Below are positions 43,633 to 54,144 of a DNA stretch of 64,000 nucleotides, piece after piece. A program made the position numbers and the translations under genes. Position 1 is the first letter of the stretch; every line of letters begins with the position of its first letter. Under the pieces are notes generated by a model. That model did no database searches and had not been told where the DNA came from. It saw only the letters and a list, made by a program, of their open reading frames with translations. Source of the DNA: an uncultured Clostridia bacterium (GTDB lineage Bacteria > Bacillota > Clostridia > Christensenellales > UBA1242); NCBI GenBank assembly GCA_944380265.1, contig CALWGY010000001.1, forward strand, positions 67,790 to 131,789, read 5' to 3'.

Positions 43633-43651
43633 CCAATTTTAGGCGAAAATT
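43633..43651. promoter_or_regulatory. 19-nt inverted-repeat motif shared with the plsX upstream region
   Basis: CCAATTTTAGGCGAAAATT contains AATTTT-AGGCG-AAAATT. It differs by one base, in the centre, from 30851-30869. It lies 34 nt upstream of the rplS -35 box. Confidence 0.45.
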
Positions 43652-43684
43652 TTAAAATATTTAAGAATATTTTGCAAAAAATAC

Positions 43685-43713
43685 TTGTATAAATGTAATG
43701 ATTATGTTATTAT
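43685..43713 (+). promoter_or_regulatory. Promoter for rplS
   Basis: TTGTAT, 17-nt spacer, TATTAT. It is followed within 5 nt by the structured leader. Confidence 0.65.
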
Positions 43714-43717
43714 ATTG

Positions 43718-43793
43718 CAGTGACTTCGGTTGGTCCGCTGATTACAAGTATGTGTCATGAACAACTAATAAAAATTAGGAGGAATTGTAAGTC
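43718..43793 (+). promoter_or_regulatory. Candidate L19 mRNA leader
   Basis: The predicted 5' UTR opens with a hairpin CAGTGAC/GTC(C)GCTG (43718-43740) and ends with CTAAT-AAAA-ATTAG (43765-43778), whose 3' arm overlaps the AGGAGG ribosome-binding site. This suits autoregulation by L19. It is a structural guess, not a match to a stored model. Confidence 0.4.
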
Positions 43794-44153
43794 ATGAACT
43801 TAATTGATTTAATTGAAAAAGAAAATTTAAAACCTGAATTACCTGAATTTGGTGTTGGTGACACTGTTAAAGTTTTCATCAAAATTGTTGAAGGTGGCAA
43901 GGAACGTATTCAAGCATTTGAAGGCGTTGTAATTTCTAAAAAACATTCCAGTGTTAGAGAAACTTTCACAGTTCGTCGTGTTTCATTTGGCGTTGGTGTG
44001 GAAAAAACTTTCCCATTGCACAGCCCACGTATTGACCACATTGAAGTGTTAAAGAAAGGTAAAGTTAGACGTGCAAAACTTTATTACTTGCGTGAACTTT
44101 CAGGTAAAGCATCAAAAATCAAAGAAAAACAAACAACAAAATCAGAAAAATAA
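43794..44153 (+). CDS. rplS: Ribosomal protein bL19
   Basis: A 119-residue large-subunit protein located at the 30S-50S interface. Conserved segments are [46 protein letters not shown] and [16 protein letters not shown] lies 9 nt upstream. It is transcribed alone, between its own promoter and terminator, instead of following trmD. Confidence 0.97.
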   Translation: MNLIDLIEKENLKPELPEFGVGDTVKVFIKIVEGGKERIQAFEGVVISKKHSSVRETFTVRRVSFGVGVEKTFPLHSPRIDHIEVLKKGKVRRAKLYYLRELSGKASKIKEKQTTKSEK

Positions 44154-44159
44154 AAATAT

Positions 44160-44186
44160 CCGCTTAATTTTTGAGCGGTTTTTTTA
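44160..44186 (+). terminator. Terminator of rplS
   Basis: Stem CCGCT / AGCGG, extendable by one pair, with an AT loop and T7. Confidence 0.85.
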
Positions 44187-44522
44187 TTGCGAATTTTGGT
44201 TTTATCAAATTAGATGTTAAACTATGTGCGGCAAACTGTGTAAACAAGATGTGTAAATTTTATGAACAATGGTGGCAAATTGTGCGATGTTAAAATTTTA
44301 CGAAAGTAAAATTTTAAAAAATTCTACCGAATTTTTGTGCTTGTGCACAAGCACAACATCGCACAGTGTTCAAACACCAGCAAAATTTAACAATCATTTT
44401 CACTGTGCTAATCTCTAATTTTCCATAACAAAATTATATTTAGTATTATATATAATTTATATATAATAAAGATAATAATTTAGTTTATTATAATAATTAT
44501 ACTTATGTTGTGTAATATTTTG
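44187..44522. other. Intergenic region with divergent relative of the structured repeats
   Basis: No gene is seen between rplS and comM. TTAAACTATGTGCGG near 44216-44230 resembles the start of tandem unit 1 (AAACTATGTG). The 85-nt cloverleaf palindrome follows at 44281. GCACAGTG (44361-44368) can also pair with CACTGTGC (44401-44408). AATTTTCCATAACA near 44421 resembles the unit ends AACTTCCGATAATA. The rest is A/T-rich sequence before the comM promoter. Confidence 0.5.
44281..44365. repeat. 85-nt four-way-junction palindrome, copy C
   Basis: A perfect 11-bp terminal stem TGTGCGATGTT / AACATCGCACA encloses three abutting hairpins: AAAATTTTAC-GAAA-GTAAAATTTT, AAAAATTC-TACC-GAATTTTT, and the full palindrome GTGCTTG-TGCA-CAAGCAC. 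Only one base lies unpaired between arms. The first loop is a GNRA tetraloop closed by C-G. It is not a tRNA. Confidence 0.75.
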
Positions 44523-44551
44523 TTGTTAATTTAAGCAATTTTTGATATTAT
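44523..44551 (+). promoter_or_regulatory. Promoter for the comM-dprA-topA unit
   Basis: TTGTTA, 17-nt spacer, TATTAT, 44 nt upstream of the comM ATG. Confidence 0.6.
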
Positions 44552-44595
44552 AGTTAACGTTATAAATTTTAAAAATTCAAGTTTAAGGATTAATC

Positions 44596-46131
44596 ATGCT
44601 TTCAATAATTAAAAGTTTTGGATTAAATGGAATTGATGGCTACGAGGTTTGTGCCGAAGTTGACATAAACCAAGGCATTCCCAGTTACGACATTGTTGGT
44701 CTTGTTGGCACAGCCATAAAAGAAAGCAAGGAAAGGGTTAGAAGTGCCATAAAAAACAGCGGATTTAACTATCCAATAACAAGAATAACAGTTAACTTAG
44801 CACCTGCAAACACGCACAAAGATGGCCCGGTTTACGACCTTGCCATTGCTGTTGGAATTTTGTCGGCAACAAACCAAATAAAAATTGAAAACACAAAAAA
44901 TTTTGTGTTTTTGGGTGAACTTTCACTAGATGGAACAATTAGAAAAATTAATGGTGTTTTGCCAATTTTAATTTCGGCAAAACAACTTGGAATAACAAAC
45001 TTAATAATTCCTTACGACAACAAAAATGAAGCAAGTTTTTTGAAGGGCTTAAATGTTTATGCTGTTAAAAGTTTAAAGGAAGTTGTTAGTTTTTTAAACG
45101 ACGAAACAAAACTTGAACCAATTTTGTTTTGTGACTATAACGAAACAATTAAAAATTTTGAAAGCCCATATAATTTTAAAAATGTTAAAGGGCAAAGTGC
45201 TGCAAAACGAGCACTTGAAATTGCAGCCGCTGGCGGACACAACATTTTAATGGTTGGACCACCAGGAAGCGGAAAAACTTTGCTTGCAAAATGTTTTCCA
45301 AGCATACTTCCAAACTTAACATTTGAAGAAGCACTAGAAGTAACAAAAATTCACAGTGTTGCTGGCGTTTTAGACAATTCGGTTGGCATTGTTTGTTCAA
45401 GGCCATTCCGTTCTCCACATCACACCACAACAACTGTGGCATTAACTGGTGGTGGCAGAACTGCAAAACCGGGCGAAATAAGTTTGGCACACAACGGAGT
45501 GTTGTTTTTAGATGAATTGCCAGAATATTCAAGGCACGCCATTGAAACATTAAGGCAACCGCTTGAAGATGGTGTTATTAACGTTTCCAGAATTGAAAAC
45601 ACAGTGGAATATCCTGCAAACTTCACATTAATTGCAAGCATGAACCCTTGCCCATGTGGAAACTTTGGAAACAGAGAAAAGGAATGTAAGTGCACACCAC
45701 AACAAATTCACAAATATCTTGCAAAACTTTCGGGTCCATTAATGGACAGAATTGATATTCATCTAGAAGTAGATAATGTTAAGTTTTCCGACTTAAAAAG
45801 CACAACAGAAGAAGAAAGCAGTGAACAAATTAAACAGCGTGTTGACAAAGCACGACAAATTCAATTAAACAGGTTTAAGGGCGCAAAAAATTATAGCAAT
45901 TCAAAAATGAACGATGTTCAACTAAAAAAGTTTTGTAAATTAGATGCTGAAAGTGAAGAAATTTTAAAACTTGCTTTCGAAAATTTTGGGTTAAGTGCCA
46001 GGGCTTATTCCAGAATTTTAAAACTAGCCAGAACCATTGCCGACCTTGATGGACAGGAAAATATTCATGCAAACCATTTAATGGAAGCCATTTCATATAG
46101 AACCATAGATAAAAAATATTGGAATAATTAA
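44596..46131 (+). CDS. comM: ComM/YifB-type AAA+ helicase-like ATPase
   Basis: A 511-residue Mg-chelatase-like protein with an N-terminal Lon-type domain (VDINQGIPSYDIVGL), Walker A GPPGSGKTLL, Walker B VLFLDELPEYS and a C-terminal Mg-chelatase segment (GLSARAYSRILKLARTIADL). ComM promotes branch migration during integration of transformed DNA. It is followed after 2 nt by dprA, another transformation protein, so the pair suggests recombination of incoming DNA. Confidence 0.94.
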   Translation: MLSIIKSFGLNGIDGYEVCAEVDINQGIPSYDIVGLVGTAIKESKERVRSAIKNSGFNYPITRITVNLAPANTHKDGPVYDLAIAVGILSATNQIKIENTKNFVFLGELSLDGTIRKINGVLPILISAKQLGITNLIIPYDNKNEASFLKGLNVYAVKSLKEVVSFLNDETKLEPILFCDYNETIKNFESPYNFKNVKGQSAAKRALEIAAAGGHNILMVGPPGSGKTLLAKCFPSILPNLTFEEALEVTKIHSVAGVLDNSVGIVCSRPFRSPHHTTTTVALTGGGRTAKPGEISLAHNGVLFLDELPEYSRHAIETLRQPLEDGVINVSRIENTVEYPANFTLIASMNPCPCGNFGNREKECKCTPQQIHKYLAKLSGPLMDRIDIHLEVDNVKFSDLKSTTEEESSEQIKQRVDKARQIQLNRFKGAKNYSNSKMNDVQLKKFCKLDAESEEILKLAFENFGLSARAYSRILKLARTIADLDGQENIHANHLMEAISYRTIDKKYWNN

Positions 46132-46133
46132 TT

Positions 46134-47216
46134 ATGTTAAATAATGTAGAAAAAGCAATTTTGTTTGTAAGCACTTGCGATTTTATTGGTGCAAAAAAGC
46201 AATATAAAATTGTAACTGAAACTAATTTAGAAAATTTAATAGAAAATTTTTCCGAATTTAAACAAAGTTTAATGGGTATTTTATCACAAAAAGAAATTGA
46301 ACAAATAGAAAATGCTTTTAATTTAGCAAATCTAAATTCCTATATTACAAATTTAGAAAAAAGCAACATTAAGGTTGTAACCATAAAATCAAAAACATAT
46401 CCAAAACTGTTAAAAGAAATTACTAATCCGCCAATTGTTTTGTACGCAAAAGGAAATGTGGAACTGCTTAATTCAACTTGCGTTGCAATTGTTGGTTCAA
46501 GGCGTGCATCACGATATGGCAAAGATGTTACCGAGCAGTTTTCAAAAGCAATTGCGGAAAGTGGAGTAACAATTGTTAGTGGTCTTGCCGATGGCGTTGA
46601 CACTTTTGCTCACACAGCTTGCTTAAATGCAAAAGGTAAAACCATTGCTGTTTTAGGATGTGGCATAAACGAAATTTATCCAGCCACAAACACAAATTTA
46701 GCCAATAAAATTGTGGAGTGTGATGGTTTATTAATTAGTGAGCACAAACCTAATGAAAAACCGCAAACATACTACTTTCCAATAAGAAACCGTATTATTG
46801 CAGGTCTTTGCAAGGCTGTGGTTATAACTGAGGCGACAGAAAAAAGTGGAAGCATGCACACAAAAAACTATGCACTAGATTTTGGCAGAGAAGTTTTTGC
46901 AGTGCCGGGCAGAATAACCGACATTTATTCTGTGGGTTGCAACAAAATTATAAAAAATTGTCAAAGTGCAATTGCGCTTGGTCCATCTGATGTGCTAAAC
47001 TTTTTAGGCAAGAATTTTGTAGAAAACAAACCAAATGTTGTTCAGTATAGTTTAACAGACAAGATAATATTAGATATAATAGATGTTAACGAAGTTCATT
47101 ACGAAGAAATTTTACAGAAAAGTGGAATGGACAGTAAGGAACTTAACACAGCATTAATTAGGTTGGAACTAAAAAAATTAATCAAAAAATTGCCAGGTAA
47201 TTTTTATAGCAAATAA
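46134..47216 (+). CDS. dprA: DNA processing protein DprA
   Basis: Binds incoming single-stranded DNA and loads RecA. A 360-residue protein with the Rossmann-like core IVGSRRASRYGKDV, VSGLADGVDTFAH, LGCGINEIYP, PIRNRIIAGL and SGSMHTKNYALDFGRE. A C-terminal winged-helix domain (residues about 300-358) is present. Cotranscribed with comM and topA, as in many Bacillota. Confidence 0.96.
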   Translation: MLNNVEKAILFVSTCDFIGAKKQYKIVTETNLENLIENFSEFKQSLMGILSQKEIEQIENAFNLANLNSYITNLEKSNIKVVTIKSKTYPKLLKEITNPPIVLYAKGNVELLNSTCVAIVGSRRASRYGKDVTEQFSKAIAESGVTIVSGLADGVDTFAHTACLNAKGKTIAVLGCGINEIYPATNTNLANKIVECDGLLISEHKPNEKPQTYYFPIRNRIIAGLCKAVVITEATEKSGSMHTKNYALDFGREVFAVPGRITDIYSVGCNKIIKNCQSAIALGPSDVLNFLGKNFVENKPNVVQYSLTDKIILDIIDVNEVHYEEILQKSGMDSKELNTALIRLELKKLIKKLPGNFYSK

Positions 47217-47227
47217 TTGGAGGAAAA

Positions 47228-49354
47228 ATGAACTTAGTCATAATTGAAGGTGTTGGTAAAAAGGACACAATAAAAAAATATTTAGGATCAAATTATGAAG
47301 TTGTTGCAACAAAAGGTCATGTTCGCGATTTACCAGCAAATTCGTTTGGTGTTAATTTACACGATAATTTTAAACCTCAATACGAAATAATGCCTGATAA
47401 AACAGACATTGTTAAAATGTTAAAAGAAAAAGCACAAAAAGCCGACAAAATTTATCTTGCAACCGACCCAGATAGGGAAGGTGAAGCAATAAGTTGGCAT
47501 TTGTGCAACATTTTAGGGTTAGACGAAACAAAACCAATAAGAATAACATTTAACGAAATTTCAAAAAATGCAGTTAACAAGGGGCTAGAAAACCCAAGAG
47601 GAATTGATATTAAACTTGTTAATGCTCAACAAGCACGCCGTGTGCTAGATAGAATTGTGGGTTACAAAATTTCTCCAATTCTATGCAAAAAAATTCAACC
47701 ACGCCTAAGTGCAGGTCGTGTTCAAAGTGTTGCACTAAAACTTGTTGTCGACCGCGAGCACGAAATTCAAAAATTTGTTCCAACAGAATATTGGACACTT
47801 AGTGCAAACTTGTATCCAAACAACATAAAAGATTTGTTTAAAGCAACATTAACAAAATTTAACAACAAAAAAGTTAACATTGAAAATTCCGAACAAATGG
47901 ATAAAGTTTTAGAAGAACTAAAACAAAACAACTTTGTTGTTAAATCAGTTAAAAAAACAACACAAAAAACACATGCACAAGCACCATACACAACTTCAAC
48001 AATGCAACAAGAAGCATTAAACAAGTTGGGCTTTAATCTTAAAAAAGCAAGTTTTTGTGCTCAAGAACTTTACGAAGGCGTAACACTTGGCGAAGAAGGA
48101 AAAGTTGCATTAATAACCTACATTCGTACCGACTCTGTTCGTGTTGCACCAGAAGCAATGAGCATGGCAAAAGATTTCATTTTAAAAAACTATGGCGAAA
48201 AATATTTGCCAGCAAAACCAAATATTTACAAAACAAAGGGCAGTGCACAAGATGCTCACGAAGCAATTAGACCAATATCACTAGAACGCACACCAGAAAA
48301 GGTTAAACCATATTTGTCAGCCGACAACTATAAATTATATAAATTAATTTACAACAAATTTTTAGCAAGCCAAATGGCAGATGCAACACACAACTTGGTT
48401 GTTGCTGAAATTGAAAACGGAAACTACACATTCAAAGCAAGCGGAAAAACTCCAATTTTTGATGGTTTTATGGCTGCTTTTAATCAAGAAAAAAAGGCAA
48501 CTAAAAAAGAAACTAGTGAAGAAGATGACGAAGAAGGATTAAATGCAAATTTACCTGTTTTAAATGAAGGTGACAAACTAAATTTAGACAAACTAAATCC
48601 TGCTCAAAAATTCACAAAACCTCCACAAAGGTTTACGGAAGCAACACTAGTTAAGGAAATGGAAGAACGCGGAATTGGTCGTCCTGCCACATACACACCA
48701 ACCATAACATTGCTTGCAAGCCGTCATTACACAGAAAAAGATGGAAAATATTTAAAACCAACCGAACTTGGTGAAAAAATTAATGAACTACTAGAAAAAT
48801 ATTTTAGCGATGTTATAAATGTCAAATTCACAGCAAAAATGGAAAGTCAACTAGATGAAATTGCCGAGCACGACATTAATTGGCAAGACATGGTTAGCGA
48901 TTTTTACAAAGATTTTTCAAAATTGCTTTATGCTTGTGATAAAGACAGTGTTAAATTCAAAATTCCACCAAAAGAAACCGACATAAAATGCGATAAATGT
49001 GGTGGAAAAATGGTTATAAGAACAGGTAAGTATGGCGAGTTTTTGGCTTGTTCAAACTATCCAAATTGCAAAAACATTCAACCATTAACAAAAGAAATTG
49101 GTAAATGCCCAAAATGCGGAAAACCAGTTTTGGAACGTAAAAGCAAAAAAGGAAAAACATTCTACGGCTGTTCAGGATATCCTGATTGCGACTTTATTTC
49201 ATGGGAAATTCCAACAGAATATAAATGCCCAAAATGTGGTGAATATTTAACCAAAAAAACAGTGTACGGAAACACCCGTTATAAATGTTCAAATGTTAAT
49301 TGTGATTACACTAAAACAGTTAAAAAACCAACGCAAGAAAGCGAAAATAAATAA
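47228..49354 (+). CDS. topA: DNA topoisomerase I
   Basis: Relaxes negatively supercoiled DNA. A 708-residue type IA enzyme with the Toprim start LVIIEGVGKKDTIKKYL (Gly in place of the more usual Ser near SPxK), DPDREGEAISWHL, and the active-site Tyr at about residue 298 in ITYIRTDS. The C-terminus carries three zinc ribbons (CDKCGG, CPKCGK and CPKCGE starts). It lies 11 nt after dprA. Confidence 0.97.
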   Translation: MNLVIIEGVGKKDTIKKYLGSNYEVVATKGHVRDLPANSFGVNLHDNFKPQYEIMPDKTDIVKMLKEKAQKADKIYLATDPDREGEAISWHLCNILGLDETKPIRITFNEISKNAVNKGLENPRGIDIKLVNAQQARRVLDRIVGYKISPILCKKIQPRLSAGRVQSVALKLVVDREHEIQKFVPTEYWTLSANLYPNNIKDLFKATLTKFNNKKVNIENSEQMDKVLEELKQNNFVVKSVKKTTQKTHAQAPYTTSTMQQEALNKLGFNLKKASFCAQELYEGVTLGEEGKVALITYIRTDSVRVAPEAMSMAKDFILKNYGEKYLPAKPNIYKTKGSAQDAHEAIRPISLERTPEKVKPYLSADNYKLYKLIYNKFLASQMADATHNLVVAEIENGNYTFKASGKTPIFDGFMAAFNQEKKATKKETSEEDDEEGLNANLPVLNEGDKLNLDKLNPAQKFTKPPQRFTEATLVKEMEERGIGRPATYTPTITLLASRHYTEKDGKYLKPTELGEKINELLEKYFSDVINVKFTAKMESQLDEIAEHDINWQDMVSDFYKDFSKLLYACDKDSVKFKIPPKETDIKCDKCGGKMVIRTGKYGEFLACSNYPNCKNIQPLTKEIGKCPKCGKPVLERKSKKGKTFYGCSGYPDCDFISWEIPTEYKCPKCGEYLTKKTVYGNTRYKCSNVNCDYTKTVKKPTQESENK

Positions 49355-49355
49355 T

Positions 49356-49371
49356 TTTGCATAGTAGTTAA
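49356..49371 (+). repeat. Copy 3 of the 16-nt intergenic word
   Basis: TTTGCATAGTAGTTAA directly after the topA stop codon, ending within the trmFO ribosome-binding region (AAGGA). Confidence 0.7.
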
Positions 49372-49380
49372 GGAACCCAT

Positions 49381-50706
49381 ATGAATTCAAAAAAAGTTGT
49401 TAATGTAATAGGTGCTGGTTTGGCTGGAAGCGAGGCGTGTTTTCAGCTACTAAAACGTGGTTACACAGTTAACTTATATGAAATGAAACCAACAAAGTTT
49501 TCGCCAGCACACAAAAACAGTAATTTTGCAGAACTAGTTTGTTCCAATTCTTTAAAATCCAACGATGTAACAAGTGCTTGTGGGCTACTAAAACAGGAAC
49601 TTAGAATGCTTAATTCGCTTGTAATAAGTGTTGCAGACGAAGTTAAAGTTCCAAGCGGACAAGCACTTAGTGTTGATAGGGAACAGTTCAGCGAAAAAAT
49701 AACACAAAAAATTAAAAGTTTTAAAAACCTTAATTTAATAACGGAAGAAGTTACAAGTTTTGATTTAAACTTACCAACCATAATTGCAACAGGACCATTA
49801 ACCAGCAACAGTTTGGTGGAGTTTTTAAAAACAATTTTCAACTCGGAATATTTATATTTTTTTGACGCAATTGCTCCAATTGTAACATATTCTGGCATTG
49901 ACTTTAACAGTGCATTCATTGCTGACAGATATGATAAAGGAACAGGTGATTATGTTAATTGTCCACTAAACAAACAAGAGTATGAAGAGTTTTATAACGC
50001 ATTAATATCTGCCGAAACCGTAAAACTTAAAGACTTTGAAAATTCGAAAGTTTTTGAAGGGTGCATGCCGGTTGAAGTGCTTGCAAAACGTGGCGTTGAC
50101 GCGTTAAGGTTTGGACCACTTAAACCTGTTGGCTTAACTGATCCAAAAACTGGAAGATACCCTTATGCCTGTGTGCAACTCCGCCGTGAAACCAACAATC
50201 TAGACATGTTTAATATGGTTGGTTTTCAAACAAACTTAACATTTAAGGAACAAGAAAGAGTTTTTAAATTAATTCCAGCCTTAAAAAACGCGGAGTTTTT
50301 AAGATATGGTGTTATGCACCGAAACACATTTATTAATGCACCAACAATTTTAAACAAATTTTATCAAGTAAAAAATTATCCAAACATTTTTGTTGCAGGG
50401 CAACTTAGTGGTGTTGAAGGTTATGTTGAAAGCATTGCAAGTGGTTTAACTTGTGCATTAAACATGGATAAATACTTAAACAATTTGCCACTTATTGATT
50501 TTGGTTGTCACACAATGATTGGTGCGCTTGCAAACTATATTGCAACAGCAAATCCAAAAAATTTTCAACCAATGGGTAGCAATATGGGACTACTTTTAGG
50601 CAGTGAAGAGCGTATTAAAGATAAAAAAGAAAAATACAAAAAATTAAGTGATACATCGCTTAACAAAATGTCAGAATTAATAAGCGTTTATAAAATAAAA
50701 ATTTAA
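49381..50706 (+). CDS. trmFO: Folate-dependent tRNA (uracil54-C5)-methyltransferase TrmFO
   Basis: Makes m5U54 in the T-loop of tRNAs with FAD and methylene-tetrahydrofolate. A 441-residue flavoprotein with the dinucleotide-binding start [15 protein letters not shown], then [35 protein letters not shown] and [14 protein letters not shown]. It sits next to topA as in Bacillus. AAGGA lies 6-8 nt upstream, within the 16-nt repeated word. Confidence 0.97.
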   Translation: MNSKKVVNVIGAGLAGSEACFQLLKRGYTVNLYEMKPTKFSPAHKNSNFAELVCSNSLKSNDVTSACGLLKQELRMLNSLVISVADEVKVPSGQALSVDREQFSEKITQKIKSFKNLNLITEEVTSFDLNLPTIIATGPLTSNSLVEFLKTIFNSEYLYFFDAIAPIVTYSGIDFNSAFIADRYDKGTGDYVNCPLNKQEYEEFYNALISAETVKLKDFENSKVFEGCMPVEVLAKRGVDALRFGPLKPVGLTDPKTGRYPYACVQLRRETNNLDMFNMVGFQTNLTFKEQERVFKLIPALKNAEFLRYGVMHRNTFINAPTILNKFYQVKNYPNIFVAGQLSGVEGYVESIASGLTCALNMDKYLNNLPLIDFGCHTMIGALANYIATANPKNFQPMGSNMGLLLGSEERIKDKKEKYKKLSDTSLNKMSELISVYKIKI

Positions 50707-50717
50707 AAGAGGTAAAA

Positions 50718-52049
50718 ATGGAACTATCACCTAAGCAAATAGTAATTGAACTAGATAAATATATAGTTGGTCAATCAAAAGGAAAGCGTGCAGTTGCAGT
50801 TGCTCTTAGAAACCGCTATCGCAGAAGCAAACTTCCAAAGGAAATGCGTGATGAAATAACACCTAAAAACATAATAATGAAAGGTCCAACTGGTGTTGGT
50901 AAAACTGAAATTGCAAGAAGGCTTGCAAAACTTGTTAAAGCACCTTTTGTTAAGGTTGAAGCAACAAAATTCACCGAAGTTGGCTATGTTGGCAGAGACT
51001 GCGAAAGCATGGTTAGAGATTTGGTTGATGTTGCTGTAAGGCTTGTTAAAGAAGAAAAAATGCACGAAGTTAGCGTTAAGGCAAAGGAAATTGTTAACAA
51101 CAAAATTTTAGATGTTATTTATCCAATTAGAAAACAAAGCAATCCAGACATGGATGTTGACAAATTACGTGCCGAAATTTTGGAAGAAATTGAATCTGGA
51201 AAAATTGATAACGAAATAATTGAAATTCCAGTGCTTGACAATTCAAAACCAATTGGCATGATGGCGGGCATGGGTGGCGAACTAGACCTTGGCAACATGC
51301 TAGGTTCAATTTTTCCACCACAGAAAAAACGCAAAAAAATCACTGTTGAAAAAGCAAAAGAACTTCTTTTAATGGAAGAAAGTGATAAGTTAATTGACAC
51401 CGACAGTTTAAATGCCGAAGCAATTAGGCGAGCAGAGCAAGAAGGCATAATTTTTATTGATGAAATAGACAAAATTGCTGGCAAAAATTCAAAAGGTCCA
51501 GATGTTAGCCGTGAAGGTGTTCAACGTGACATTTTGCCACTTGTTGAAGGTTGCAATGTAACAACAAAATATGGTGTTATTAAAACCGATTACATTTTGT
51601 TTATTGCCGCAGGTGCTTTCCACATTAGCAAAGTTGAAGATTTAATTCCAGAATTTCAAGGAAGGTTTCCAATCAGGGTGGAACTTAACAACTTAACAAA
51701 AGAAGATTTCTTTAACATCTTAACACAACCTAAAAATGCTTTAACAAAGCAATATGCCGAAATGTTAAGTGTTGACAACATAAACCTAAACTTCACAGAA
51801 GATGCACTTAAAGAAATTGCTGCAATTGCCGAACGTGAAAATGAAAACGATGAAAATATTGGAGCAAGGCGCTTGCACACAATTTTGGAACTATTGCTAG
51901 AAGACATTTCGTTTAATGCTGATGGAACACATCCAATGCTTGACGTTACAATTGACAAAGCATATGTTGACAAAATGTATAACGAATCAGGGCTAAAAAA
52001 TTCAAAAAAGAAACTGCCACTTGGTTTTAATGTTTTAGAAAATGAATAA
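50718..52049 (+). CDS. hslU: HslU/ClpY ATPase without adjacent hslV
   Basis: An AAA+ unfoldase of the HslUV (ClpYQ) protease, 443 residues. Walker A GPTGVGKT is at residues 56-63, pore loop GYVG at 89-92, Walker [12 protein letters not shown] and sensor region [10 protein letters not shown]. In Bacillus the order is topA-trmFO-xerC-hslV-hslU-codY; here xerC, hslV and codY are missing. The C-terminus ends in [10 protein letters not shown] and lacks the DLSRFIL/DLSQFIL-type tail that docks into and activates HslV in known members. It may work with a distant HslV by another contact or as an unfoldase alone. It overlaps helD by 8 nt. Confidence 0.9.
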   Translation: MELSPKQIVIELDKYIVGQSKGKRAVAVALRNRYRRSKLPKEMRDEITPKNIIMKGPTGVGKTEIARRLAKLVKAPFVKVEATKFTEVGYVGRDCESMVRDLVDVAVRLVKEEKMHEVSVKAKEIVNNKILDVIYPIRKQSNPDMDVDKLRAEILEEIESGKIDNEIIEIPVLDNSKPIGMMAGMGGELDLGNMLGSIFPPQKKRKKITVEKAKELLLMEESDKLIDTDSLNAEAIRRAEQEGIIFIDEIDKIAGKNSKGPDVSREGVQRDILPLVEGCNVTTKYGVIKTDYILFIAAGAFHISKVEDLIPEFQGRFPIRVELNNLTKEDFFNILTQPKNALTKQYAEMLSVDNINLNFTEDALKEIAAIAERENENDENIGARRLHTILELLLEDISFNADGTHPMLDVTIDKAYVDKMYNESGLKNSKKKLPLGFNVLENE

Positions 52050-54144
52050 AGAAGTACTAAAAGAAGAAAAAGAATATTTAAATAAAGTTGAAAAGCAGAT
52101 AAAGAAGAATATTGATTCTTTATCAGCTTTTTTAAATTCAGAAAAAGAAAGAATTCAACAAGAAAAATTTGAAATGCGTTCAACATATGCAACAAAAGAA
52201 GATGTTGACGACACATTTTTAGATATTTATGCTGAATCACTAGATTTTGAAGAAAAAGAAAAAGAACGCACACAACTTTTGCGTATGCAAAAAAATCCGT
52301 ATTTTGCCCGAGTTGATGTTAGAGAAAACAACAGCAAAAAGCAATATTATAACTACATTGGTTACAGAAGTTTAACAAATGATGATGGCGGATTTTATGT
52401 TATTGATTGGCGTGCACCTTTTGCAAGTTTGTTTTACGATTACGATAAAGGAAATTTTAGTTACAACACTGTTAGCGGAACTGTTAGTGGAAAAATTTTA
52501 AATAAACGTCAATTTAAAATTGAAAACGAAGAATTAAAGTATTATTTTGATGCCGACATTAAGGTTGATGATGATATTTTGCAAGAAACATTATCAGGCA
52601 CAACCAACGAAAAAATGAAAAACATTGTTGCCACCATTCAACGTGAGCAAAACCAAATTATTCGTTGTTCCGAAAAATTTAACACTTTTGTGTTGGGTGT
52701 TGCAGGCAGTGGAAAAACTTCCATAGCACTTCATCGTGTTGCATATTTACTATATAAACTAAAAGGAAAACTAAAAAGCAGTGAAGTGTTAATTCTTTCA
52801 CCAAACGATATGTTTTCTGCATATATTTCCGAAGTTTTGCCTGACCTTAACGAAGATAATGCATTAAACACAACTTTTGAACAAATTTTAAAAAATGAAC
52901 TTGGAGAAAATGTTATTTTTGAAACCAAGTTAGAACAAGTTCAGCGTAAAATATTGGGCAAGTTTCCTGTTGATGAAGAAAAAAATTCCTATGCGTTTTT
53001 GGTTGATTTATATAACTTTTTAATCAAATTTGCTTCCACTTCTTTTAAGCCAACATTAATAAGGCTTGGCAACTATAACATACCTGAAAGCAAAATTGCT
53101 GGAATGTATTTTAAGTCATATTCCAAAGTTTTTCCATACAAACGCATTGAATGGATAATTGAAAACTTAATTGAAACATTCTTCTCAAACTTTAAAAAGT
53201 TGGAGTTTAAGTTGCAAGAATTTTTGCGTGCAAAACTTTACAGAATGTTTTTAAACAACAATCCAATTAATTTATATAAAAAATTTTTAAGTTCAAAAAA
53301 TAAAAAATTCACATTAATAAACGGAAAAATTAAATACGAAGATGTTTGTGCAATTTTGCTTATTCATTTTTTCATTTATGGAAGCATAGATTACACATCG
53401 TTTAAACATGTTGTTATTGATGAAGCACAAGATTATAATGCAATTCAGTTGTTTATTTTAAATTCATATTTTAATTGTCCAAAAACAATTGTTGGCGATG
53501 TGGGGCAGTCATTAAATGTAACAAGCACAAACGACACCATAAGCCACATAAACGAAATTTTTAGCATTTCAAATGCGGAACATCAAATTGTTGATGTTAA
53601 CAATTTTGAGTTAAAGGAAATAAAAACTTTAAATTTAACAAAAAGTTATAGGTCAAGTTATCAAATAACAACTTTGGCGAACAGCATTTTAAACCGAACC
53701 GATTGTGAAGCAATTAAACGTGTTGGTCAAAATCCTGAATTATGCAAAATAAGTAGCAAATCTGGTTTTGTTTCCAAGTTTAAAAATTTGTTTGAAAGTT
53801 ACAAACAAAAAGGCTATAATAACATTGGAATAATAACTAAAACCTTAAAAAATAGTAAAGAATTGTTTGATTTGTTGCATCCACATTTTAAGGATATTAA
53901 ACTTATAACAAACACAGAACACTACTTAAATGGGGTTGTTGTTTTAGATGCTTTTAGTTCTAAGGGGTTAGAATTTGATGCTGTTATTGTGTTTAATGCT
54001 AACACAGATGAATATAATTCGGAACTTGATAGGCAACTTTTATATATTGCAGTAACTAGGGCACTTCATGATGTTTGCTTAATTTACACAAAACAACCAA
54101 GTAAATTTGTTTTAAATTATTTTAATTTGTTGGAGGAAAAATGA
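52042..54144 (+). CDS. helD: HelD-like UvrD/Rep-family helicase (RNA polymerase recycling)
   Basis: A 700-residue SF1 ATPase. The N-terminus is a long coiled coil (about residues 1-60), as in Bacillus HelD, which inserts into RNA polymerase to free stalled enzyme. Family landmarks are [34 protein letters not shown], Walker [15 protein letters not shown], Walker [10 protein letters not shown] and the C-terminal VTRALHD. It is somewhat shorter than Bacillus HelD (774 aa). It overlaps both hslU (8 nt) and hisS (4 nt). Confidence 0.88.
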   Translation: MNKEVLKEEKEYLNKVEKQIKKNIDSLSAFLNSEKERIQQEKFEMRSTYATKEDVDDTFLDIYAESLDFEEKEKERTQLLRMQKNPYFARVDVRENNSKKQYYNYIGYRSLTNDDGGFYVIDWRAPFASLFYDYDKGNFSYNTVSGTVSGKILNKRQFKIENEELKYYFDADIKVDDDILQETLSGTTNEKMKNIVATIQREQNQIIRCSEKFNTFVLGVAGSGKTSIALHRVAYLLYKLKGKLKSSEVLILSPNDMFSAYISEVLPDLNEDNALNTTFEQILKNELGENVIFETKLEQVQRKILGKFPVDEEKNSYAFLVDLYNFLIKFASTSFKPTLIRLGNYNIPESKIAGMYFKSYSKVFPYKRIEWIIENLIETFFSNFKKLEFKLQEFLRAKLYRMFLNNNPINLYKKFLSSKNKKFTLINGKIKYEDVCAILLIHFFIYGSIDYTSFKHVVIDEAQDYNAIQLFILNSYFNCPKTIVGDVGQSLNVTSTNDTISHINEIFSISNAEHQIVDVNNFELKEIKTLNLTKSYRSSYQITTLANSILNRTDCEAIKRVGQNPELCKISSKSGFVSKFKNLFESYKQKGYNNIGIITKTLKNSKELFDLLHPHFKDIKLITNTEHYLNGVVVLDAFSSKGLEFDAVIVFNANTDEYNSELDRQLLYIAVTRALHDVCLIYTKQPSKFVLNYFNLLEEK

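Noticed and set aside
44281-44365. tRNA gene
   Set aside because: The cloverleaf shape and 85-nt length are suggestive, but there is no GTTCGA T-loop, no D-loop GG, no anticodon-loop pattern and the arm lengths are wrong.
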